64,000 nt of DNA from Diphasiastrum complanatum (Eukaryota; Streptophyta; Lycopodiopsida; Lycopodiales; Lycopodiaceae): the NCBI GenBank assembly GCA_029204225.1, contig CM055103.1:23430663-23494662 (forward strand), given 5' to 3'. The position numbers and the translations under genes are program-made. Below, piece after piece: positions 56,111 to 64,000 of the stretch. Each line of letters begins with the position of its first letter. Position 1 is the stretch's first letter. Below the pieces are notes generated by a model. It was not told the DNA's origin, ran no database searches, and saw only the letters and a program-made list of their open reading frames with translations.

Positions 56111-56859
56111 AAAGAAAGTTCTTTTTAAGCTTTAACCCCTGGGCCCAAGTTGTCAGCCTCATACTCCTAAGAGAAAGGATACAAAATCCAAGAACTTAAA
56201 CACAGTTGGTGACGTCTAAAGTGAACTAGAATTCCGTCTTTAACAAGTCTACATGCAACTATGCTTGCTTCCTCTCCAGGAATTGCAAAATCAATCTGCC
56301 AAAATGAGACAGTCCCACTTAAGTAGGAAGAAAATCGAGAAGTCTGCACAAACTCATGGAGCTAACCCAAGTTCAGCAGTCCCATGCTTCACTTTATTTT
56401 CCAAGCAGCAGGCCAACAGTCTGATGGAACAAAAGTATCCGTGGTACTAGAAGCGGGGCCCAACAGTAAACATCTGCACGTAATCATTAATTCGCTCTAG
56501 GAAAAATATAAACAGCACAGTGCAAGGACGTTTTGACATGATTTGACACTTACAGCCAATGTGCAAAAGACAATGCAAAACATGAGAGCACAATACAACA
56601 GCCACAACATTCCAGAAAAACGGTTTCTCAGAATAGCGCACAGTACGACAGAAAAAGTAGCCTTAAATAAAACTTCACGCAGAGATGAGGAATAGTCCCC
56701 ATACAGTCTTCATTAGACCTTATCAATACGAGGACTGACATGACAACAATATTTTCACATGGAAATCATCTAGGACTTTAAAATTAATACCCCTGCAATG
56801 CAAGCTGATATAAAATATTCTGTCCAGGTGTCATCAGTTTATGTGAAAGTTCACATTAC
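56111..56859. other. Host intron after exon H5 (minus sense)
   Basis: No convincing exon. The tempting open stretch at 56204-56295 is discussed among the rejected items. Confidence 0.45.
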
Positions 56860-56948
56860 CAAGTTTAGAAAAGAGGCTGGATGCCTGAATACGATTTGTG
56901 AGCTCCTCATCTCCAAGGCGAGCTATTAATAGCTTTGCAATTTTCTGG
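56860..56948 (-). CDS. Host gene exon H5
   Basis: The 89-bp segment follows acceptor GTTCTTATAG and precedes donor GTAATG. It reads QKIAKLLIARLGDEELTNR and ends ASSLFSKL plus one base of the next codon. The first base completes a Cys codon begun in H4. The following exon must start with two bases and was not found; the next recognised exon (H6) starts in phase 0. Confidence 0.85.
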
Positions 56949-57082
56949 CTATAAGAACACACAAAGAGAGTATTAAAACAATACTAAATTTTGAAGCATC
57001 AATACTTCAGCACTAGACAAACTCATGCAAGTCTTGAAATATATCTGCCCACACCAGCTAGACAAAGACTTCTAAAGTATAC

Positions 57083-57226
57083 CAGAGCACTGATTCAGGC
57101 GCATCCACAAGTTTTGAGTTTATTGCCCACAACTCAGAGAGAACATCAAGCGCATTTTTGCGCTGCATGGCATCCTCAGAATCCAGAAATGAAAATAGCT
57201 TCTCGAAATAGGATGATTCTGGGTTT
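57083..57226 (-). CDS. Host gene exon H4
   Basis: The 144-bp segment (1 nt + 47 codons + 2 nt) reads NPESSYFEKLFSFLDSED, then MQRKNALDVLSELWAINSK. The intron to H3 is about 160 bp and to H5 about 134 bp, so this cluster is the compact part of the gene. Donor is GTATAC and acceptor TTTATAAG. The phrase RKNALDVLSEL is characteristic of ARM/HEAT helices. Confidence 0.85.
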
Positions 57227-57386
57227 CTTATAAACGTGAAGAAAAACTTTCAATATGAGCAATGACTACCTCCTACATGACAAAGTGCTAATGCCAACAT
57301 CCACGATCTTAGACACATCTCACATAAGGCCAATAGATATTGAAGTAGCAGGCTTTGAAGGAGAAAACAAAACAGTGACAGGATAC

Positions 57387-57595
57387 GCCGAGAAGTATTC
57401 CGCAATAAGAGTCACAACAGCCCTCGAAGTGGAATCGCGTTTATCCAGCAAATCCAGGAACATAGGGGCAATTGTCTCCATCTGTGACATTCTGGGTGTT
57501 GTTGAATCATTTTGCTCCAAGACTGTTGTCCGAAACAATATTGCTTTCAAAATGACAACAACGAGATCCACAATATCATCATCTTTACTGCATAG
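57387..57595 (-). CDS. Host gene exon H3
   Basis: The 209-bp segment starts after acceptor TTTTTCTGCCAG and ends at donor GTATCC. It reads LCSKDDDIVDLVVVILKA, then METIAPMFLDLLDKRD and AVVTLIAEYFS. This is a typical HEAT/ARM pattern of paired hydrophobic helices. It holds 69 codons plus 2 nt; the split codon is completed by the first base of H4 and gives Ala. A longer reading through the donor stays open for a few codons but loses the phase match. Confidence 0.85.
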
Positions 57596-58100
57596 CTGGC
57601 AGAAAAAGACAGAACAAATGTCAATCATCATGTTTCTTCTTGTAAAATCCGTCGAAACTAGAATATGGATGCAAGTAGATTACAGAAATGAGCTGTTAAT
57701 GTTTTAAGTTTAGTCGTGAAAGGAAAATACTTGTCTTGACTGCATAGCAAAGAGGACACAACAAACAACCATGAAGCCCCTGCTTAAAGAGTTCAACTTA
57801 GAACTAGAATACAGATCCATGTAGATCATACGGAGGTGTCAACTTTTCAATTTTAACTAGAATACACTCGACACCATTTGCCATGAAATATAGCAAACTG
57901 AAAATAGGAGACAAAATGAACCATAAAACAGCATCTGATCAGCTAGCTGACATATAACACTATTCAAGTGGCATGGTAGGTACACAAAAGCCAATTTGCA
58001 GCAAGGAGCAAATGAATACTTTAAACTCTTCCGATTGAAACGTGAATAGCCAATTCCTCTAGTAGTTTAGAAAAAAATTGCAAACTTCTGGAAAACTTAC

Positions 58101-58178
58101 AAATGAGAATGGTTCGTCCAATATATTGACATCGATTTCTATACTTGATAAGTTTACCTGTTGCTTCCCAGTATAGTC
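58101..58178 (-). CDS. Host gene exon H2
   Basis: The 78-bp segment is exactly 26 codons. It starts after acceptor CCAGTTTTAG and ends at a strong GTAAGT donor. It translates from DYTGKQQVNLSS to LDEPFSF. Phase 0 at both ends fits between H1 (ends phase 0) and H3 (starts phase 0). It is short and carries no diagnostic motif, so the call rests on splice sites and phase. Confidence 0.7.
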
Positions 58179-58222
58179 CTAAAACTGGCAAAAATTATTA
58201 AGAATTACATTGAGAATTACAC

Positions 58223-58392
58223 TGGCAGAACTTGATAGTACATTTTCCTTTTAGCGAAAAAATACTTCTAAGCAGCTCTTTTGGGGCACTCAAAGCTTCT
58301 GCCTTGTCATAATATGAAAAGTAGAGCAAGTAGATGGGCAAAAGAAAAGGCACAGGTCTGATTGTAGAGGGTTCCAAGTCCAAAGCTTTGCA
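58223..58392 (-). CDS. Candidate host exon, boundaries unresolved
   Basis: The minus strand is open between acceptor TATACTCAG and possible donor GTGTAA. It reads CKALDLEPSTIRPVPFLLPI, then YDKAEALSAPKELLRSIFSL. The composition looks protein-like. However, the best donor leaves phase 2, whereas the adjoining exons H1 and H2 join cleanly in phase 0 without it. It could be an alternative exon, an exon of a decayed TE, or chance. Confidence 0.3.
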
Positions 58393-59068
58393 CTGAGTAT
58401 ACTTAAAAAAGGTCATAAGTACATATAGTTCTCATTTTGTGAATCCTCCCAAAAGTCTGGAATGTGGGTCTAGGAGTTATGGACATGCAATTAGCTCATA
58501 TTCAATATTCTAGTGTCTTGAGGCCTCATTGAGTCATTTCGACCTCAAAAGTTTTAATTAATTACATGGAATCTGTCTATCACGTCATTTGGCCACTTGT
58601 GTCAACTTTTAAGACATTTGGTCAATATAGTAACTGGCATACATTTGGTCATTGTTGAGTTCAGAGACAATCTGATAGGATGTAGGTCCGGACCTCTTGC
58701 CCAAAGCCCCAAGCCCACATGGACCCCCAAAGACTGGGAATAGGAATTGCTCCTCCCAATTTGGTATTTCTATGTGAAAAGAAACTACAATTAGGACCAT
58801 AAATGGATTCATTCACTCCACAATAGTGATTAGTTGCATTACTATCAATAATTCTATCACCAAATGTAAGCTAGAATTGATCCTATCTTGATATTTAAGC
58901 GAGAGCAATCTAAAGCAAAGTGTAAATGATCAAAGAGGCTTCACACGTGTAAACCACAGCCTGTTGTACGGACAAAGACCAAAGAGAAAAGTTCTAACAC
59001 TAATCAAAGCATTGGATCCACCAAAATGCATGCAAAGAGAGAGATAGACTAGATTGATGCAAAATCCA
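58393..59068. other. Host intron, no gene seen
   Basis: Unrecognised sequence between the candidate exon and the 85-bp repeats. Confidence 0.45.
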
Positions 59069-59373
59069 CAAGATCTCTTCAAATTGTTCTTGCCAAATGA
59101 CCTCCAAATTGGAATATATACAAAAAGCTTGAGGCTTGGACTAACTTGACCTGAGTATATTCACTATCCTTCTAACCTTAAGAGTTGAATTGGATTTGGT
59201 AAGTTTTGATATCAATCTATGTCCTAGTTTTTCACCAATCTTGACTAGCTTGAACAATTTGAAGAAATTGACATCTAGAGATTCACCAAGATCTCTTCAA
59301 ATTGTTCTTCCAAAATGAGCTCCAAATTGGAGTATATACAAAAAGCTTGAGGCTTGGACTGACCTAACCTGTT
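59069..59373. repeat. Two 85-bp direct repeats, 220 bp apart
   Basis: 59069-59153 and 59289-59373 share AAGATCTCTTCAAATTGTTC and CAAAAAGCTTGAGGCTTGGA with several mismatches. Confidence 0.85.
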
Positions 59374-61253
59374 TCACGCATGTGGGACAGTATATCCACT
59401 GTCCTTTGGCTGCTCCTAAAGTCTCATAGAAATCTATGGCCATCCAATCAGATTGCACCTCTTAAAAAAACCTAGAATTGAGGAAATTGCACTCTAACTT
59501 GGAAAACTTAACTATTTGCCTAATTGGCTCTTAGGACTATGTACAAGCTACTTATGCCTATTCTTCGTGGGAACGGGCATTATGTACATAAATTAATCAA
59601 CCTATATTTTGACTGGATTAAGGTAGAGATAGTAATTATGGGGATCATATTTCCATGTACAATGCAAATCAAAATATAATAGATCAGGATTTTTACTTTT
59701 GGGAGGAAACCTTGATTTCTATGATTACACTCTTGATTGTAGTAGAAACATCATTTTCGAATAGGAGGCTGAAATTCCAACATTTCCCATATTCTTGGCA
59801 ATACACCTTTGGACATGAATTCTATAAATGACAACTTCACACTTTGATTTCCTAAAAGAGGCGACTCATGAAACCATTCACAATTTTCATTTTGGATCTC
59901 AAGAATTGATTTCCTAAAAGAGGCGACTCATGAAACCATTCACAATTTTCATTTTGGATCTCAAGAAGTTGAGGAGATAGATGAAGGCCTTTAGGGCTTT
60001 CCCAACACTTCATCTCTTTCATGTCTTGAAATAATCTTTCAAGGACAGCTTATGTCATTGGGTTTCCTATAATAAGGTGATGAGAAGTCCATTACATATG
60101 TTGAATTGGACCACTAGAAGTCAAGCAGATAGTAGTTCACCTTTTAGGGTTGTAGATTGATTCATGTTTTTCATCTATCGCAATGTATTTTCCACAATTT
60201 GACTACCTGATCTGGCTTCCTATCATGAATGTTTCAAGAAATTTCTTTCAAGTTGTGAGTTGAATCTCAAACATTGATAGAGATTAAATTCTAGCATTTA
60301 CAGTTTGATGGCAAATGCTTCTTTTGCCTAATGAAAGATTTCTCTTATCTTTCAAGTTTGTCCTGTTCCCAAACACAAATGCCTGATTCTAACAATTCTT
60401 TGCTATAATTTAAATACAAATCTATAGAGTTAAAGGCATATCCAATAGACTAGCAGTAGATTAAGAGAAAAACCATCAAAGGCCAATTTACCAAAATCCT
60501 TCAAGTGGAAAAATCTAGCATCACAAGAATATTGATACTCACCTAACTTAAGAACTGCTTGCCATGCTATCACCCTATCTACACTCAACTTGCTTGGCTA
60601 TTAGACTCACAAGTTTGTTCCAACTTAGCACTCACCAGTAACATATCAATGCTTGCTAAATTGGTCACCTGAAAACTGATCAATGATATATTTTAAATTT
60701 TGGATTAAAAAAAATTCGTATCTATTAAGGTTCATAGTCAGACAGCTATAAATTTATACTCCATCCCAATTTCTAAATTTAAGATGAGGATTTATAATCT
60801 TAGCTTTACCATGTAAGTTAGACCGGCTTTTCAAAAGATTAGAACTTAAATTCACTAGGATCAAGGCCCACCGGTAATCTGTTGCCTAGAGTGAAACACC
60901 ATATTTCCTTATATCAATTCATAATAGTACCCATTTTCAAGATAGAACCTCAGGTTTATGTAAAGACAATTCAGCATAGTAGAATCTTGACCCAAATCTC
61001 AAACCAATTCGAATTGAATCATCAATCAATTCGAAAAAATTCAAATCACCACTATAAAATGTACGCCAGGAAAAACTCCTGTTAGACCTGGAATCAGGTA
61101 CCCAGAGTTCTAACTGAACATATGAACAAAAAACATGCGATCAAGCATTGAAGGATACGGATGTTATGTGTAGTACAACAACCAACATAACAAAGGGGAC
61201 CTGCAATTTTCAAACACAAAGTCTTGAACCATCAACTTCATCATGTCCCCAAA
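59374..61253. other. Host intron with a 62-bp tandem duplication
   Basis: AT-rich. Units 59844-59905 and 59906-59967 appear identical (TTGATTTCCTAAAAGAGG start). Nothing else recognised. Confidence 0.55.
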
Positions 61254-61261
61254 CATTGGGA

Positions 61262-62028
61262 CATAGTTGCAGCGCGATTCAGAATAGCGTCAAAATCGCG
61301 ATTCGGGATTTTCCCATAATTGTGTAGAATCGATTTTTTTTTTTTTTGAAATTTTTTTAGGCAATATGGGTATCAGATGAAAGCTCTGATCGAGGGGATT
61401 ATGATTGTGTAGTTTGTCGACTGTGTGAAACACCAAAAAGTGTGTTTTCACTCGGGGAGTTGGAAGGCCAAATCATGAAGAGGCCTTACCGTCGGGGCCG
61501 GGGTCTACCGGCAGCCCCCGGACCCCGCCGTTGGGGGGCGTTGCCCCCCAAATCCCTCGTTTCCCGAGGGGCTACTGCCCCCCGAACCCCCTAGAGCTTC
61601 CTGCTATATAGACACTGTAGATAAAAATGCCACCGCCCCTCTGTAGATAAAAATGGGGTCCAAATGCGCGCCGAGAAGGGCCCAATAACATTGCACTCAC
61701 ATCTCTAGTGAACCAATCGCAAAAGTGATCATCATCCATACAGTTGATAGTCCAAACTATAGCATTAACATTTACTGAAAACCAGAGCAAATGACAACCG
61801 GATAGCTACTGAAAATAAGATCTGTTTGTGCCTCATCTACTGCACTTCTGAGAGGCAAAACGTTGGTTTGACCATTGATCCCCTAAAAAACATTTAGCAA
61901 TAAGCTATTTTTCCAAAAAAAAAAAAAAAAATTTTTTTTTTTTTGCGATTCTGGGTCGCGAATCGCGATTCGCAGAATCGTGACCCGCGAATCGCAGACC
62001 CAGCGAATCGTGATTCGCTGCAACTATG
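61262..62028. mobile_element. Nonautonomous hAT-like element with 8-bp target duplication
   Basis: Perfect 13-bp terminal inverted repeats CATAGTTGCAGCG/CGCTGCAACTATG, flanked on both sides by the 8-bp duplication CATTGGGA (61254-61261 and 62029-62036). The right end has many GATTCGC/GCGAATC copies. A GC-rich core (about 61485-61600) lies inside. No transposase frame. The 8-bp duplication is typical of hAT elements. It sits in the intron between H1 and H2. Confidence 0.85.
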
Positions 62029-62324
62029 CATTGGGATAACATTGATCACATTCCAACCACCACAGAGCTATTCAAGCCACATGAACACTCAACCTGCAGC
62101 TCCTCAAATCCGAATTTGTACACATTGATTACAGAATTGGACCATGTTGTGGCACAGAGCAATGCAAGTTATAAACTTGGTCACCTTTCAATGATGCAAT
62201 GCTGAGTTAAGCTCAAGACTTGTAAGTGCAGCAGATTTGTTCCACCCTAGATAAAGACTCAATAAGATCCAAACATGAGCTAAGTGGACCTGACAATAAT
62301 ACCAATTAAAGTACCCAGCACAAC

Positions 62325-62568
62325 CTGATACAAAAGAATCTGAAGTAGTTGTGGCTCAGACTTGACGAGAACAGTGTCTAGGTGGCGCACATCAAAGCGC
62401 CCTAATAACAAAGCCAAGCACCCCAAAGCATAGCCTTTGATTTCTTCTTTTTGTGAGCTGTCGTGTACTTGAGAACCTTCCACTTCTACCAACTGACTTT
62501 GATACATAGACTCCTGTAGACACAATAATACATCATACAGATGAGTATGAGCAAGTGATGTTTTCATC
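62325..62568 (-). CDS. Host gene exon H1 (HEAT/ARM-repeat protein)
   Basis: The 244-bp segment is 1 nt plus 81 codons and ends in phase 0. It follows an acceptor ...ATTGTCAAG and is followed by donor GTTGTG. It reads MKTSLAHTHLYDVLLC near its start and YALGCLALLLGRFDVRHLD further on, ending LLQILLYQ. The amphipathic, leucine-rich pattern fits alpha-helical repeats. It is the most upstream exon I can see; its phase-1 start shows that coding sequence precedes it. The hAT-like element at 61262-62028 lies in the next intron. Confidence 0.82.
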
Positions 62569-62911
62569 CTTGACAATATCTCACTAAAATATAAAGCTTT
62601 TAAGACAATATGCTTTCAAATCTGCACAAATTGGTTTAACTTATCCTTTAAGGATGAACCTCACAAACAGAATCAATGCTGTCCCAACACTTGATTTTAA
62701 GATTTCAGTTGTGTGGAGAACTTTGAAAAAAACAGCAATTGATGAATATATGTTTTCTGAACACTGGTTTCCAATCTGTTTTGATGCTGATAAATAGGCA
62801 TACTCTACGGATGCGTGTATTACATTAGCACAAGTGCAAGAAGTTTTGCGTATAAAATTCTAAGAAAGCTTCTAACATGGCAGGTAATTGAATTTGACCA
62901 AAAAGCAAGAT
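62569..62911. other. Host intron upstream of exon H1, no gene seen
   Basis: AT-rich intron sequence; nothing recognised. Confidence 0.45.
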
Positions 62912-63060
62912 GTACTGATGTCTTTTGGGTACCCAAAGGTACACAAGACTAAAAAGTACATTTCAAGTGTCTTCTTTTTGTGGGAGTGTAACACATCTCC
63001 AAAATTAAAACTGAGCAGAAACTAGTGGTAAAACTACAAGGAGAAAATGCAATTTGTAAA
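62912..63060 (-). mobile_element. LINE 3' end fragment (L12)
   Basis: The minus strand has 3' UTR phrases matching L11 (CACTCCCA...ACTTGAAATGTACTTTTT...GTCTT) and a stem-loop at 62920-62949. After it, ATCAGTACATC replaces ATTAATAAAG plus (TC)n, so the tail is lost or different. Confidence 0.72.
62920..62949 (-). promoter_or_regulatory. LINE 3' stem-loop (L12)
   Basis: Outer stem GTCTT/AAGAC, inner stem GTACC/GGTAC, 4-nt loop TTTG. Same geometry as L11 with two base pairs changed in both arms. Confidence 0.75.
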
Positions 63061-63520
63061 GTAGTGTCCCCTAGATTTATCCATCGAATGATAATCAGAT
63101 TCATCCTATGACGTTCTAAGTTAAAGGTCTAAAGAATGCTATAATAATAATATTTGCTGAGGGTACTGATGTATGTGTTGTCTAGATGGGCATGTATGTG
63201 AACAAGTTGGTGATAAAGATCGATCGTGCAGTTAGATCCCTTGATTGCCACTTTATCTCTTTCTATCAAAGAAAAGCACATCATCAAGGTAAGTAGATTT
63301 CAGATTAGTAGGTGCCGAAACCATGAAGAACCCATGTCCAAGTGCAGGGACCAAAATAGAAAGCTCTTTGTGATTGGGACTTTGGGAGCTTATGCAACTT
63401 GTAGAGATTGTTTCATAAATTTGATTGCCACCACCTAAAAGGAAGTTGGATTTATCATTTTCAAATTCAAAGTGGATATTCTTGCTTGCATTTAGGGCTT
63501 TGAATATTTATTTTCGATTA
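63061..63520. other. Host-gene flank, no gene seen
   Basis: No exon or TE domain recognised between the LINE fragment and the LTR. Confidence 0.45.
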
Positions 63521-63928
63521 GTTATGAACAGATTTACAACAGATCAATACCTAAGCTAAGAAAGCAACACATAAGCAAGAACTAACCCTAGAAAGCGGCA
63601 AAGAGAATGCTTAAGGAGACTGAAGAGAGAGATCAATATCATCAGCTTGATAATAGGTCTTACATATACCCACAAGGAGGCCCTAGAATGGAGCCTTCTA
63701 GAGGATAAGATAATGTCAGTGAACCTAATCAAAATGGATAAGGAGAAATAATAGTGCGCCCTCCTACAAGAGGCCTCCCACTCCAATATCATATGGCTAA
63801 GTACCTAACAAATGAATAAATTGGGCCAAAGGCCAATACATGAATAAAGACGGCCCAGGGGCCTGCTTATGCATAACGGTAAATTAATAAAGAAGGACGC
63901 GACAAATGTAATGAACCGAATCCATAAC
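63521..63928 (-). repeat. Family B 3' LTR of an element leaving the window
   Basis: 408 bp, GTTATGGATTCGG...CTGTTCATAAC on the minus strand, with the same terminal hexamer as element 2. It contains AGAGAGATCAATATCAT and AATAGTGCGCCCTCC. Confidence 0.83.
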
Positions 63929-63940
63929 TCTCCCCTGCGG
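63929..63940 (-). other. Polypurine tract before the 63.5-kb LTR
   Basis: The minus strand reads CCGCAGGGGAGA directly before GTTATGG. It shows that this is the 3' LTR and that the body lies to the right, outside the window apart from 63941-64000. Confidence 0.75.
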
Positions 63941-64000
63941 AAAAACAAGGCTCCTCGGGCTAAATGAACATGCAACATATTATCAAGCTCTGGTGGATCA

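Larger units (their letters stand above)
1785..62568 (-). other. Split host gene: HEAT/ARM-repeat protein, nine exons found
   Basis: Nine short minus-strand open segments are each bounded by AG acceptors and GT donors and read as helical-repeat protein. Phases agree across H1-H2-H3-H4-H5 and across H6-H7-H8-H9, which is strong evidence for one transcript. H5 ends in phase 1 and H6 starts in phase 0, so an exon of length 3n+2, or several exons, is missing in the 25-kb interval between them. The fragments look like a plant ARM-repeat superfamily protein, with phrases such as RLGDEELTNR, DKMFGEPSNP, LFQRLSPLL and LEFEDVRKLSAEL. The family assignment is from memory and no symbol is given. The first and last coding exons lie outside the window or were not recognised. 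Role: helical scaffold protein, cellular function unknown to me. Confidence 0.8.

Noticed and set aside
56204-56295. Possible host exon (IDFAIPGEEASIVACRLVKD) on the minus strand
   Set aside because: It looks protein-like and has an AG acceptor, but joining it to H5 in the required phase gives immediate stops, and its own frame does not fit H6 either.
61485-61600. GC-rich segment as an rRNA or structured RNA gene
   Set aside because: No match to rRNA or tRNA that I can recognise. It lies inside the hAT-like element and is better treated as its core.

Overview
The window comes from the nuclear genome of a land plant, most likely a seed plant with a large, repeat-rich genome. The evidence is spliced minus-strand exons with GT-AG introns, chromodomain-type Ty3/gypsy retrotransposons primed by initiator-Met tRNA (TGGTATCAGAGC), a LINE, and hAT-type DNA elements. 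I see no tRNA or rRNA gene and no CRISPR array, and I cannot name the species.

One host gene runs through almost the whole window on the minus strand. Nine exons were found by eye, in order 62.57 -> 58.18 -> 57.60 -> 57.23 -> 56.95 -> 31.84 -> 16.35 -> 1.99 -> 1.86 kb. They encode part of a large HEAT/ARM-repeat protein. Codon phases match across every junction except one, the 25-kb interval 31837-56859, where at least one exon is missing from my model. The long introns (4, 25, 15 and 14 kb) hold nearly all the transposons.

Layout. 2.8-7.6 kb: rearranged LINE copies in both orientations. 7.6-12.6 kb: two broken chromovirus-type gypsy elements facing away from each other. 12.6-15.0 kb: two minus-strand LINE pieces separated and preceded by (CT)n. 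17.5-31.4 kb: a head-to-tail chain of four plus-strand LINE pieces joined by pyrimidine repeats, one interrupted by gypsy element 1 (20.29-26.24 kb). 32.2-34.5 kb: a gypsy RT scrap and a decayed hAT transposase. 34.22-37.84 kb: two apparently identical 1810-bp tandem copies. 39.8-42.8 kb: minus-strand LINEs. 42.85-50.59 kb: a palindromic block built from gypsy families B and A, including mixed-end element 2. 50.6-52.1 kb: a plus-strand LINE 3' part with its (CT)n tail. 54-56 kb: TE remnants. 61.26-62.03 kb: a nonautonomous hAT-like element with an 8-bp target duplication. 62.9 kb: a LINE 3' end. 63.52 kb to the edge: a family B LTR of an element that leaves the window.

The most unusual system is the LINE. 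Its copies end in a conserved stem-loop whose sequence varies by compensatory changes, followed by ATTAATAAAG and a (TC)n tail instead of poly(A). Most uninterrupted 5' junctions, including those of 5'-truncated copies, also abut (CT)n. This fits a LINE that inserts into, or is primed at, pyrimidine microsatellites. The second notable observation is a pair of gypsy elements with swapped ends: element 1 has a family A 5' LTR and a B-like 3' LTR, element 2 the reverse. One junction has 8 nt of microhomology. None of the transposon copies looks fully intact.
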